Source: Shewanella sp. c952 | Lineage (GTDB): Bacteria > Pseudomonadota > Gammaproteobacteria > Enterobacterales > Shewanellaceae | Reading direction: 5' to 3' | DNA length: 64,000 nt | Assembly: GCF_019654975.1 (NCBI RefSeq) | Contig: NZ_BPEW01000020.1 | Location: 1-64,000, forward strand | In this document: positions 45,305 to 54,318 of the stretch, in pieces | How positions within the stretch are numbered: position 1 is the first letter of the stretch | Layout: every line of letters starts with the position of its first letter | Notes under the pieces: generated by a model | What the model saw: only the letters and a program-made list of their open reading frames with translations | Databases searched by the model: none | What the model was told of the DNA's origin: nothing | Program-made: the position numbers and the translations under genes

Positions 45305-47053
45305 ATGAAAAATTTTAATAAATCTTTGCTGGTAACGGCAATGGCTAGCGCTTCTTGTGGTGTGTATGCAGCAGCTGAAACAGACAAGCCTAATATCTTA
45401 ATCATTGTTGGTGACGATGTTGGTTTTGCGGATACTGAGCCCTATGGTTCTGAGGTCAACACACCTAACTTAATGGCGCTTGCAGATGAAGGGGTAAAGT
45501 TTACTAATTTCCATGCTTCACCAACCTCTTCTGTAACTCGGTCAATGATGTTAACTGGTGCTAATAGCCACGAAGTTGGGTTAGGCACTTTTGATTATGC
45601 CGTTTACCCTGATGCTATTGGTAAACCTGGCTATGAAGGCTACCTGACTCGAGGCGGAGTCACAGTGTCGACTTTGCTTAAAAATAGTGGTTATCACACC
45701 TATTTGGCGGGTAAGTGGCATTTGGGGCATGAGGATGGATTCTTACCTGATGATCGCGGTTTTGAAGAGAGTTACGGCATTCTTGCAGGCGGTTCAAATC
45801 ACTTCAACCGTAATATGATGTTTCCTGCTAAAAATGCCAATACTGCCAAAGCACTCCAAAAGGGCGAGATCCCCGTAGTGGAAGAGGAGCCGCTATATCG
45901 CAATGGTATGGTGGTTAAAGATCTCTATAAAGGAGAGTACTCCGATCAGGTTTATACCAACGAAATTATCAAGATGATTGATAGAAATAGGGCTGACGGC
46001 AAACCGTTTTTTGCCTACGTACCTTTCACTGCAATTCACTTGCCCTTGCAAGCACCAGAAGCGGCCTATCAAGATAAGATTGACTACTACGTAAAACATG
46101 GCTGGGACGATATTCGTGAAGATCGTTTCAATAAAATGAAGCTGATGGGCGTGATCCCTAAAGATGCCACTATTTCGGAGCGTAATAGCTTAAGCCGGCC
46201 TTGGGATTCGTTATCTGCGCAAGATAAAGCTTGGTACGGTAAAAAAATGGCTGTCGCGATGGGCATGATGGAGCTGCAAGATCAGCAGATAGGTCAGATC
46301 ACCGATTACCTTAAAGATATAGGCGAATATGACAATACCTATGTTATCTACCTCGCGGACAATGGCCCTGAAGCTGCTGATGTGACGGGGGAAAATATTA
46401 GTGATCTTATTCGCACTTGGACAGGGCATCACTTTGATAATTCGACCGAAAATTTAGGTAATGCAAACTCTAGTGTGTCCCTTGGTCCTGAGTGGGCGAG
46501 TGCTTCAACTGGCGGACTTTCTTGGTATAAAGCTTATACCGCAGAGGGTGGGATTCGGGTGCCGTTTATTGTTAAACCCGCAAAATCGATGCTAGGAAAA
46601 AAAGGAGCATTAGCAGCTGGAACTCAAACAAATAGCATGTCCCAAGTTAAGGACGTCGCGGCAACAGTTCTCGATATTGCAGGGGTCACTCACCCAGGAA
46701 CCCAATATCAAGGCCGTAAAGTTGCGCCTATGAGTGGTGTCAGTTTACTGCCATTTTTTGAAGGCAAAAACACTGAAGTGCATCATGCTGATAATCCAAT
46801 ACCGTTTGAACTCTTTGGCAGTGGGATCTTGCTAAAAGGTGATTACAAAATTATCCGTATCTCGACGGGTATGGGGGGAGATAGCCAGTGGAATCTGTAT
46901 AACACTAAGCTCGATCCTGCTGAGCAGAATGATTTAAGCACTGAAATGCCTGAGTTATTTAAACAGATGTTAGCGGACTATAAAGCTTACTCGACTAAGC
47001 AGAATATTGTTCCAGTTGATGAGAAGTGGAACCCGTTCGAAAACGTGAAATAA
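45305..47053 (+). CDS. Arylsulfatase, Ser-type formylglycine
   Basis: Secreted type I sulfatase of 582 residues that hydrolyses sulfate esters. A signal peptide (about 1-24, ending YAAA) is followed by metal-binding GDDVGFAD (Asp37, Asp38). The formylglycine site aligns as Ser75-Ser-Val-Thr-Arg79 in FHASPTSSVTRSMMLTG: Ser replaces Cys at the modified position, so a radical-SAM maturase is needed, and Val stands where Pro or Ala is usual. LAGKWHLGH is the conserved second signature. The ATG at 45305 has GAGAGG upstream; the frame open from 45209 is an overlap with the Sel1 gene. Confidence 0.9.
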   Translation: MKNFNKSLLVTAMASASCGVYAAAETDKPNILIIVGDDVGFADTEPYGSEVNTPNLMALADEGVKFTNFHASPTSSVTRSMMLTGANSHEVGLGTFDYAVYPDAIGKPGYEGYLTRGGVTVSTLLKNSGYHTYLAGKWHLGHEDGFLPDDRGFEESYGILAGGSNHFNRNMMFPAKNANTAKALQKGEIPVVEEEPLYRNGMVVKDLYKGEYSDQVYTNEIIKMIDRNRADGKPFFAYVPFTAIHLPLQAPEAAYQDKIDYYVKHGWDDIREDRFNKMKLMGVIPKDATISERNSLSRPWDSLSAQDKAWYGKKMAVAMGMMELQDQQIGQITDYLKDIGEYDNTYVIYLADNGPEAADVTGENISDLIRTWTGHHFDNSTENLGNANSSVSLGPEWASASTGGLSWYKAYTAEGGIRVPFIVKPAKSMLGKKGALAAGTQTNSMSQVKDVAATVLDIAGVTHPGTQYQGRKVAPMSGVSLLPFFEGKNTEVHHADNPIPFELFGSGILLKGDYKIIRISTGMGGDSQWNLYNTKLDPAEQNDLSTEMPELFKQMLADYKAYSTKQNIVPVDEKWNPFENVK

Positions 47054-47119
47054 GACCTGAGCTAGCAGCGCTTGATATTAAGTGCTGCAAGTTTGGTTGC
47101 TATATTAAGGTGGTCATAC

Positions 47120-48349
47120 ATGAATATAATCTCAGCTCCTCAATTTAATGGTAAAGCTCATAGTAAATTTCAAGCACTTGCAAAACCTATTGGTGCGATA
47201 TGCAATATTGATTGCAGTTATTGTTATTACTTAGGCAAACAACAATTGCTTGGATATTCTGCAAATGATAAGCCCGTTATGACAGATGCAATGCTTGAAA
47301 ACTACATTAAGCAATATATAGAGGGGCAGAATACTGCCGAGATTATTTTTTCATGGCATGGTGGTGAGCCTACTCTATTAGGCATTGATTACTTTAAGAA
47401 GGTGGTTCAGTTTCAAGATAAGTACTGTCCGCCGTACTCAAGGGTTAGTAATGACTTACAAACTAATGGCACCTTGTTAAACAAAGACTGGTGCCAATTC
47501 TTTAAAGCTAATGACTTTATAGTGGGGGTGAGTATTGATGGACCTGAAGCATTGCATAATCATCATCGGACCAATAAAGCGGGTCGAGGTACTTTTGATA
47601 AAACTATGCGCGGTATTAACTTGCTGCATGAGTATGGGGTTAACTTTGCCACACTTACCTGTGTTAACGACGTCACGAGTTTACAGCCGTTAACGGTTTA
47701 TCGTTTTCTTCGCGATGAGGTTAAATCACCACAAATACAGTTTATTCCAGTTGTCGATAAAGAGGCAATCTCGACCAATGGCAAGTGGCTTGAACTAGGC
47801 CACCAAGCCATTATTCCAGTGCAGGGAAATGTCGCTAAGTGGAGTGTTTTACCTGAGGATTGGGGCACGTTTCTTATCGCAATTTTTGATGAGTGGTACC
47901 AACATGACTTTGGTAAAGTGATGGTGCCTTACTTTGAAAACTTTATTGGTGTTTGGATGGGAAATGACAGCACCATGTGCACCTTAAGTGAGTTATGTGG
48001 AAAAGGTTTGGCGGTTGAACCTAATGGTGATGTTTATGCTTGCGACCATTATGTTTACCCTGAGTTTAAGTTGGGTAATATCAAGCAAAATAACCTAGCA
48101 GAGATGGCATTATCTCAGACTCAGCAACACTTTGGTTTTGCTAAACAGAAGTCATTACCTAAACAATGTCAGCAATGTGACTTTTTGTTTGCATGTCATG
48201 GAGAGTGCCCAAAAAACCGCATTGCTAGAAGCATAGATGGCGAGCTTGGTTTGAATTACTTGTGTAGTGGATGGCTGAGTTTCTTTACCCATATCGATCC
48301 GATACTGTCTACACTGATTGAACGCAACGGATATGCATTGGAAAGATAA
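47120..48349 (+). CDS. Anaerobic sulfatase-maturating enzyme (radical SAM)
   Basis: Radical-SAM enzyme of 409 residues that oxidises the active-site Ser or Cys of a sulfatase to formylglycine without oxygen. The 4Fe-4S/SAM site is CNIDCSYCYYLG (near 25-36), followed by SWHGGEPTLLG, and the SPASM part carries the cysteines CTLSELCGKG, VYACDHYVYPEFKLGNI and CQQCDFLFACHGECPKNR for two auxiliary clusters. AAGGTGG lies before the ATG at 47120. Its direct position behind a Ser-type sulfatase makes that sulfatase its substrate. The stop overlaps the next ATG by one base. Confidence 0.92.
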   Translation: MNIISAPQFNGKAHSKFQALAKPIGAICNIDCSYCYYLGKQQLLGYSANDKPVMTDAMLENYIKQYIEGQNTAEIIFSWHGGEPTLLGIDYFKKVVQFQDKYCPPYSRVSNDLQTNGTLLNKDWCQFFKANDFIVGVSIDGPEALHNHHRTNKAGRGTFDKTMRGINLLHEYGVNFATLTCVNDVTSLQPLTVYRFLRDEVKSPQIQFIPVVDKEAISTNGKWLELGHQAIIPVQGNVAKWSVLPEDWGTFLIAIFDEWYQHDFGKVMVPYFENFIGVWMGNDSTMCTLSELCGKGLAVEPNGDVYACDHYVYPEFKLGNIKQNNLAEMALSQTQQHFGFAKQKSLPKQCQQCDFLFACHGECPKNRIARSIDGELGLNYLCSGWLSFFTHIDPILSTLIERNGYALER

Positions 48350-48837
48350 TGATTATTGGTAGTGATTCGTATATTGCAATAGCCATGTTAATGGCGTTGC
48401 TTAGCTTATGGAAAACCTATTCAGGGCCGGCATTGGCCGGTGCGCTTTCATATAGTTACCCTGAAATGCTGCTGTTTAATGTAATTCCAGCACTGATAGC
48501 AGGTTTTAAAGGTTGGTATTATGGGCCGTTGTTTTTTCGAATCTTACCGCAGCGCAGTACACCAGGATTTAGGCCTAAACTGCGTCGATTCCTAGTGATT
48601 TGGAAGCGATATGGTCAGCTAGCAATGGCATTTTTGGCACCTGTGCAAGTGGGGATCCCAAGTTATACATTGTTATCTAAAAGACTGAATCAAAGCGCAA
48701 GCAAAACTTTTAGCTTATTGTTCGCTTCGATATTGATATGGAGTAGCTTGAGCTACTTTGGCTTTCTCTACCTTGATTTTGAACAGTACATATCAATAGA
48801 GAGTTTAATTCCCTTTTACTCAGAGCAAAATTCTTAA
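48349..48837 (+). CDS. Integral membrane protein of the sulfatase operon
   Basis: Membrane protein of 162 residues with about four hydrophobic segments and a basic cytoplasmic loop (QRSTPGFRPKLRRFLVIWKRYGQ). No family recognised. Its ATG overlaps the maturase stop codon by one base, so it is translationally coupled and probably serves the same pathway, for example in transport or anchoring. Confidence 0.72.
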   Translation: MIIGSDSYIAIAMLMALLSLWKTYSGPALAGALSYSYPEMLLFNVIPALIAGFKGWYYGPLFFRILPQRSTPGFRPKLRRFLVIWKRYGQLAMAFLAPVQVGIPSYTLLSKRLNQSASKTFSLLFASILIWSSLSYFGFLYLDFEQYISIESLIPFYSEQNS

Positions 48838-48866
48838 AATTGAAAACTGTTTAATTGATAGATCTA

Positions 48867-49436
48867 TTATTTCAGAGCCGTTAGCGTTTCGGTCATAGCG
48901 TTGTCTAAAATCGAGCGATTACGTAACATCGCCGTCATTAATGTCGCGCCTAACCATAGGCTAAAGAGTGTACGTGAAAGAGATATAGGATCGGCAATAC
49001 TAAACTCTCCCGCCTCATTACCCTCTATAAATAGCTCCGCCATACATTGAATAATTTTTTCCACACCGTCAGCCATGGTTAGCTGCATTTTATTGGGCGT
49101 GCCAGCCATCTCTCCAGCTAATTTCACCACTAAACACTTTATATGGAAGTCACGGCTTAATTTGGATTCACCCCAAAACTCAAAATAAGCTTCTACACGG
49201 GCTTTACGCGACATAGATTCATCGTTAAGAAAAGTCTGTAGTTTGGCTAAGTGTTCTTCAAAATAGTCATTGAGTAATATCTCACCAAAATGTTCTTTCG
49301 ACTTAAAGTAATGATAGAAAGATCCCTTGGTGCCCTCGGCTTCATTGATTATTTTCATCAATCCCACGCCTGCAAATCCATGTTCATTAATTAGCTTGAA
49401 ACCAGCATTGAGCATGGCTTGTCGTAGATCTTTCAT
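48867..49436 (-). CDS. TetR family regulator of the sulfatase locus
   Basis: Repressor of 189 residues. N-terminal helix-turn-helix (about 5-50) with GFAGVGLMKIINEAEGTKGSFYHYFKSKEHF. The C-terminal ligand domain has no recognisable specificity. It is convergent to the sulfatase operon, and the same operator occurs upstream of its own gene, before the Fe-dehydrogenase operon and before the membrane protein at 42966, so it most likely autoregulates and controls both. Confidence 0.88.
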   Translation of the reverse strand: MKDLRQAMLNAGFKLINEHGFAGVGLMKIINEAEGTKGSFYHYFKSKEHFGEILLNDYFEEHLAKLQTFLNDESMSRKARVEAYFEFWGESKLSRDFHIKCLVVKLAGEMAGTPNKMQLTMADGVEKIIQCMAELFIEGNEAGEFSIADPISLSRTLFSLWLGATLMTAMLRNRSILDNAMTETLTALK

Positions 49437-49487
49437 TACTTTATGCCTGTGACCAAATCTTGATGTAGAGTTTAACGGCTAAACATA

Positions 49488-49503
49488 CCAACCGTCCAGT
49501 CTA
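49488..49503 (-). promoter_or_regulatory. Operator copy 3 of the TetR regulator (autoregulatory)
   Basis: On the minus strand the sequence reads TAGACTGGACGGTTGG, about 50 bp upstream of the tetR start codon; it follows the pattern of copies 1 and 2 (TAGACYGRWCGGTT). Confidence 0.68.
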
Positions 49504-49641
49504 GTTAGTGTAGAGAGCTGAGTTAAGAAAAGTGACACAGAGAAAGGGTGTTGAACGACGATAAGCATTAGTTATCTGGCTAGCCATAGATGTAAAAGCT
49601 AACAGCGGCACAAGCCGCTATTAGCAAAGAGCATTTAGAAC

Positions 49642-50949
49642 TTAAAAAATATCTCTGAATCTATGATACAGCATGCCCATAGCAAGTAACGGCGAACGTA
49701 GGTGAGGACCACCTGGGAATGTCATGTGAGGGATCTGTGCAAAAATATCAAACCGTTCAGCTTGAGTGCTAATGGCTTCTGCAATCAGTTTGGCTGCCAT
49801 ATGGGTAGCATTTACGCCGTGGCCTGCATAAGCCTGAGCGTAGAAAATATTTTTCGCATCTGGCAAGCGGCCTATTTGTGGGAGTCGGTTTGCGCCTATT
49901 CCTATCATACCGCCCCATTCGTAATCGATACGTACCCCCTTAAGCTGCGGGAATACTTTTTCAAGGTTAGGTCTAAGGGCTGCTTCTATATCTTTTGGGT
50001 CTTTACCTGAATAGGTGCACAAACCGCCAAATAGTAGACGGTTATCTTCTGAGAGATGGTAGTAGTCGAGGTCGACTCTGAGATCGGCAAAGGCCATATT
50101 CTTTGGAATGATGCTGTCGCATTGCGCTTGGGTTAAAGGTTCCGTGGCAAGTATATAAGTGCCTGCTGGTAGCACTTTGCCACCAATATCACTTTCCAGT
50201 TCGTGACCAAGGTAAGCATTACCAGCTAGCACTAAATATTGGCAATTAACTTCACCATGTGCTGTTATCACTTTCGGTTTATCACCTTTAATGATTTTCT
50301 CTGCCGCGCTGTACTCAAACATCTTAACGCCTAGGCTGCGGGCAACCTTGGCTTCACCTAATGCTAAATTTAAAGGGTGTAGGTGACCGCTAGCCATATC
50401 AACTAACGCGCCTTGATAGAAGTCTGAGCCTATGACTTCACTAACGCGAGACTTGTCGAGCAGGGTCATGTTTTTGCCGTAACCAATCTTGCTCAGGTGC
50501 TCAAGATCTGCTTCGAGCTCATGCATATGTTTGGGCTTTATCGCCAAGTCGCAGTAACCCATCTGCAAATTACAATCGATGTTATGCTGTTTGACTCGCT
50601 GCCTGACAATATCAACAGCTTCAAAGCCCATCTGCTCGATGCTGTTTACTCCTTCACGGCCGATGATGTTTTCGAACTGTTCAATATTATGACCAATGCC
50701 GCGGATAAGCTCTCCGCCATTGCGCCCTGAGGCTCCCCAGCCAATCCTTTTCGCTTCGAGTAGCGCGACAGAAAAGCCTTTTTGCGCGAGTTCTATCGCA
50801 GTATTAATGCCACTAAAGCCACCACCTACAACACATACGTCAACATCGATTACCTCTTCCAATCGCGGTGATTGGTGTAGCTCTTTTGCTGTGGCAAAGT
50901 AATATGAGGCAGGGTATTGCTCACTATGCACCGGGCTTTTAGTTGACAT
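49642..50949 (-). CDS. puuB: Gamma-glutamylputrescine oxidase, copy 1
   Basis: FAD-dependent oxidase of the DAO family, 435 residues, that oxidises gamma-glutamylputrescine to the aldehyde with release of ammonia. Dinucleotide motif CVVGGGFSGINTAIEL (near 38-53), then LLEAKRIGWGASGRNGGEL, the PuuB hallmark, and HGVNATHMAAKLIAEAI closing the FAD site. Divergent from puuR with two candidate PuuR boxes between. ATG at 50949 is preferred because GGAG lies seven bases upstream. A second copy lies at 58805-60127. Confidence 0.9.
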   Translation of the reverse strand: MSTKSPVHSEQYPASYYFATAKELHQSPRLEEVIDVDVCVVGGGFSGINTAIELAQKGFSVALLEAKRIGWGASGRNGGELIRGIGHNIEQFENIIGREGVNSIEQMGFEAVDIVRQRVKQHNIDCNLQMGYCDLAIKPKHMHELEADLEHLSKIGYGKNMTLLDKSRVSEVIGSDFYQGALVDMASGHLHPLNLALGEAKVARSLGVKMFEYSAAEKIIKGDKPKVITAHGEVNCQYLVLAGNAYLGHELESDIGGKVLPAGTYILATEPLTQAQCDSIIPKNMAFADLRVDLDYYHLSEDNRLLFGGLCTYSGKDPKDIEAALRPNLEKVFPQLKGVRIDYEWGGMIGIGANRLPQIGRLPDAKNIFYAQAYAGHGVNATHMAAKLIAEAISTQAERFDIFAQIPHMTFPGGPHLRSPLLAMGMLYHRFRDIF

Positions 50950-51030
50950 ATTTTCTCCAAACATGTGTTTTTATTGTAAATTGGACTTGGGACAGTATAC
51001 TCAAGACTGTGTAAATAAATTATTTACAGA

Positions 51031-51045
51031 TGTTCGTTATTTTTA
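51031..51045 (-). promoter_or_regulatory. Candidate PuuR operator in the puuB-puuR region
   Basis: Minus-strand TAAAAATAACGAACA, about 85 bp upstream of puuB copy 1; one base different from the ATAATGAACA core. Confidence 0.55.
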
Positions 51046-51077
51046 ACACGCTTTCCTGTAGAATACAAACACGCCCG

Positions 51078-51089
51078 ATAAAATGAACA
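51078..51089 (+). promoter_or_regulatory. Candidate PuuR operator upstream of puuR
   Basis: ATAAAATGAACA, about 110 bp before the puuR start, in the same divergent region. Confidence 0.55.
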
Positions 51090-51195
51090 GTACTTATTTG
51101 ATCAAGCTGTACTGCGTTAGAACCGGAACGTGCGTTTTGATTGTTCTGCATGTTGTTGGAGGCATAGAACGACAACTTCAATTAGGGGAAAGAAT

Positions 51196-51744
51196 TTGGA
51201 TATTGGAGCAAGCCTTAAAACCGTTAGAAAAGAGAAAGGCTTATCACAGCGCGAACTTGCTAAGCGCGCAGGTGTAACTAACAGTACCATCTCGATGATT
51301 GAGAAAAATAGCGTTAGTCCGTCAGTGAGTTCTTTGAAAAAAGTACTATCTGGATTACCTATGTCTTTGGTGGAGTTTTTTTCCATTGAAGATGAGACTG
51401 TCAGCGAACAGAAGGTGGTTTATCGTAGTGATGAACTTTTGGATATCGGTGATGGTGTTTTGGACTTCAAATTAATTGGACGAGATTTTCCGAATCGCGC
51501 CATGTCTGTGATGAGTGAGACTTACCCTCCTGGTGCTGATACAGGCATTGAGATGCTTAAGCACGAAGGGCAAGAAGCTGCGATGGTGATTGAAGGGAAA
51601 CTCGAGCTCACCGTCGGCGAAGAGGTCTTTGAACTTAACGAAGGTGATAGCTATTACTTTAATAGTGAACTACCTCATCGTTTTCGCAATCCGTTTGATA
51701 CGCCTTGCCGTATTGTTAGCGCGACCACCCCAGCTAACTTCTAA
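51196..51744 (+). CDS. puuR: PuuR-like regulator (HTH XRE plus cupin)
   Basis: Transcriptional regulator of 182 residues (E. coli PuuR has 185). N-terminal XRE-type helix-turn-helix (about 7-60) with GLSQRELAKRAGVTNSTISMIE, then a C-terminal cupin (about 105-175) with EGQEAAMVIEGKLELTVGEE and DSYYFNSELPHRFRN, which in PuuR senses putrescine. The start is a TTG at 51196 with AGGGGAAAG upstream; longer readings from 51130 add a Cys/Arg-rich leader unlike the family. Likely represses puu genes through the ATAATGAACA-type boxes. Confidence 0.88.
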   Translation: MDIGASLKTVRKEKGLSQRELAKRAGVTNSTISMIEKNSVSPSVSSLKKVLSGLPMSLVEFFSIEDETVSEQKVVYRSDELLDIGDGVLDFKLIGRDFPNRAMSVMSETYPPGADTGIEMLKHEGQEAAMVIEGKLELTVGEEVFELNEGDSYYFNSELPHRFRNPFDTPCRIVSATTPANF

Positions 51745-52204
51745 TCGTATAAGAAAACCATTATAAGACCTTACCAGCTAGATACTTATTTAGCTGGTGG
51801 CTTTTGGTCGCTTTTTTTACACAAATGTCCAGTGTTCTTTCTAAATCACAGCGTTCCATGTGTAAATAATATAAAGCATGGCGGCGCTATTTGTGTGAAG
51901 CGTGTCAACAATGGAAAACATGAGTAAAGCACTCAACTATTGCCTGCTAAAGCCACTGTTTTACTAGTAAAACAAACCATCATACCTTTAAGTTGTTGTA
52001 ATTTATCATTGTTTGTTTTTAGTTCGATATTATTTACATTCCTAGCTGTTAATCTATTGCCTAGTTTCAAAATTAAGTGTACTGTGTGAAAAAATGAACA
52101 TTTGAGTGTAATTTGTTCATTATAAAAAAATTCGTAAATCAAGATTAAAAATTACTATAAAAACCATTGAAAAAACTCTGAATACGAAGGATTGAAGGTG
52201 TTAT
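51745..52204. other. Regulatory region between puuR and puuD
   Basis: AT-rich 460 bp. It contains a hairpin at 51774-51796 (CCAGCTA/TAGCTGG) that may terminate puuR, a perfect 18-bp palindrome TGTTTTACTAGTAAAACA (51957-51974), and two opposed PuuR-type boxes near 52088-52127. No convincing ORF. Confidence 0.6.
52088..52127. promoter_or_regulatory. Pair of inverted candidate PuuR operators before puuD
   Basis: Plus-strand GAAAAAATGAACA (52088-52100) and minus-strand TTTTATAATGAACA (52127-52114) face each other, 78 bp upstream of the puuD ATG. Together they make an inverted repeat AATGAACA/TGTTCATT. Confidence 0.6.
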
Positions 52205-52966
52205 ATGTCGGAAGTAGGGCTCGCGGTAGTAGGTGTGACGGCATGCAATCAACAGTTAGGTTTGCATCCATTTAACATTGTTGGCGAAAAGTACTTATTA
52301 GCTATAGCAGATGCCACTCAAGCTTGGCCTCTGGTTATCCCTTCGCTGGGACATTGCCCTGCAGAAGTCGTGTTATCAAGGCTCGATGGCATTCTGTTTA
52401 CCGGTTCCCCCTCAAACATTGAACCTCATCATTTTGATGGACCTGCAAGTGCAGCGGGAACGCATCATGACCCTAAGCGAGACGCCACAACTTTACCGTT
52501 AATTCATGCCGCTATTAAGGCGGGTGTACCAGTACTTGGTATTTGTCGTGGTTTTCAAGAGATGAACGTTGCCTTTGGTGGCAGTTTGCACCAGAGGTTG
52601 CATGAAGTCGGTGGCTTCATTGAGCACCGTGAAGACAAAACCGCACCCGTTGAAGAGCAGTATGGTTTATCCCATGAGGTCAAGATAGAACCTGGGGGAC
52701 TGCTTCACGATGCATGGGGCCGCAGCTCCGCAGAGGTGAACTCTGTGCACACTCAAGGCGTAGACCGTTTGGGTGTTGGGTTGCGGCCAGAAGCATATGC
52801 AAATGATGGATTAATTGAAGCGTTTTCAGTTAAAGACGCAAAGAATTTTGCATTAGGTGTTCAATGGCATCCAGAGTGGAAAGTGTTAGATAACGCTTTT
52901 TATACTGCAGTTTTTAAGGCCTTTAATCAGGCATGCCAGCGCCGTGCAGCGAGCAGAGTAAAATAA
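52205..52966 (+). CDS. puuD: Gamma-glutamyl-gamma-aminobutyrate hydrolase
   Basis: Class I glutamine-amidotransferase-like hydrolase of 253 residues, final step of the gamma-glutamylated putrescine route, releasing GABA and glutamate. Catalytic Cys in LGICRGFQEMNVAFGG (near 115), His/Glu in VQWHPEWK near the C-terminus. Two bases separate it from puuA. Confidence 0.92.
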   Translation: MSEVGLAVVGVTACNQQLGLHPFNIVGEKYLLAIADATQAWPLVIPSLGHCPAEVVLSRLDGILFTGSPSNIEPHHFDGPASAAGTHHDPKRDATTLPLIHAAIKAGVPVLGICRGFQEMNVAFGGSLHQRLHEVGGFIEHREDKTAPVEEQYGLSHEVKIEPGGLLHDAWGRSSAEVNSVHTQGVDRLGVGLRPEAYANDGLIEAFSVKDAKNFALGVQWHPEWKVLDNAFYTAVFKAFNQACQRRAASRVK

Positions 52967-52968
52967 TA

Positions 52969-54318
52969 ATGAAAAAACTAATTAGCTATTTAAAAGACGA
53001 AAAGATCACCGAAGTTGAATGTGTTGTTTGTGATATGACCGGTATCGCTCGTGGAAAAATTGCCCCTGTGGGTAAGTTCATTGATGAAAAAGGCATGCGT
53101 ATGCCAGAAAGCGTGCTGTTGCAGACGGTGACTGGCGATTATGTTGAAGATGAAGCTTATGACGCTTTATTGGATGCTGCAGATATCGATTTTGTTTGTG
53201 TGCCTGATGAGAATGCCGTTTATAAACTGCCTTGGACGATTGAAGCTACGGCGCAAGTGATTCACGATACCTACGATAAAATGGGTAATCCGATAGAGCT
53301 GTCTCCACGCAACCTACTTAAGAAAGTACTTAAGTTGTATGAAGATAAAGGTTGGAAGCCGGTTGTAGCCCCTGAAATGGAGTTTTATCTTACCCGCATT
53401 AATGAAGATCCCGATCAGCCGCTTATTCCGCCTGTTGGTCGCTCAGGTCGTCAAGAGTCTGGGCGTCAGTCCTTCTCAATTGATGCTGCCAATGAGTACG
53501 ATCCGCTATTTGAAGATATGTATGACTGGTGTGAAATCCAAGGTTTAGATATCGATACCTTGATCCATGAAGAGGGCACAGCGCAAATGGAGATTAACTT
53601 CTCCCACGGTGATGCACTGTCGCTTGCTGACCAAGTGTTTGTATTTAAGCGTACTTTGCGTGAAGCGGCGCTGAAGCACAATGTCTGTGCCACCTTTATG
53701 GCAAAACCTATCACTAATGAGCCTGGCAGTGCGATGCACTTGCATCAAAGCATTGTTGACATTAAATCAGGAAAAAACATTTTCTCTAACGAAGATGGTA
53801 GCAAAGGCCCATTGTTCTACAGCTACATTGGTGGCTTACAGAAGTTCATTCCTGAATTGCTGCCACTTTTCGCGCCAAATGTGAACTCTTTCCGCCGCTT
53901 CCTACCAGGCACATCGGCGCCAGTTAATCTGGAATGGGGCGAAGAAAATCGCACCTGTGGTCTGCGTATTCCTGAGTCTTCACCACAAAACCTACGTATT
54001 GAGAATCGTATTGCTGGCGCTGATGCCAACAGTTACCTATCGATAGCTGCAAGCTTATTGTGTGGCTATATGGGTATGGTTGAAGATGTTAAACCTATGA
54101 CGCCAGTTCAAGGGCGAGCTAACGAAACCCGTAGCGGAATATCGCTGCCACTCACCCTTGAAGAAGCGCTGGCTGTTATGGCAGAGAGCTCAGCTTGTCG
54201 TGAGTATTTGGGAGAAATCTTTACTAACGGCTATGTGGCCGTTAAACAAGCCGATTTAGAGAACTATCGCCAAGTTATCAGTTCTTGGGAACGTAAATTC
54301 CTACTGTTAACCGTTTAG
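52969..54318 (+). CDS. puuA: Gamma-glutamylputrescine synthetase (glutamine synthetase family)
   Basis: ATP-dependent ligase of 449 residues joining glutamate to putrescine. Glutamine synthetase motifs: PEMEFYL (ATP/metal), EGTAQMEINF, the MHLHQS His loop, and NSFRRFLPGTSAPVNLEWG with RIENRIAGADANSYL. The N-terminus (CVVCDMTGIARGK) fits PuuA/SpuI-type members. ATG at 52969 gives the expected length; the frame is open slightly upstream inside puuD. Substrate other than putrescine (spermidine, diaminopropane) cannot be excluded. Confidence 0.9.
   Translation: MKKLISYLKDEKITEVECVVCDMTGIARGKIAPVGKFIDEKGMRMPESVLLQTVTGDYVEDEAYDALLDAADIDFVCVPDENAVYKLPWTIEATAQVIHDTYDKMGNPIELSPRNLLKKVLKLYEDKGWKPVVAPEMEFYLTRINEDPDQPLIPPVGRSGRQESGRQSFSIDAANEYDPLFEDMYDWCEIQGLDIDTLIHEEGTAQMEINFSHGDALSLADQVFVFKRTLREAALKHNVCATFMAKPITNEPGSAMHLHQSIVDIKSGKNIFSNEDGSKGPLFYSYIGGLQKFIPELLPLFAPNVNSFRRFLPGTSAPVNLEWGEENRTCGLRIPESSPQNLRIENRIAGADANSYLSIAASLLCGYMGMVEDVKPMTPVQGRANETRSGISLPLTLEEALAVMAESSACREYLGEIFTNGYVAVKQADLENYRQVISSWERKFLLLTV

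Noticed and set aside
51914..51970. Short ORF starting MENMSKALNY upstream of puuD
   Set aside because: Only 18 codons, no convincing ribosome-binding site, and it ends within the perfect palindrome.
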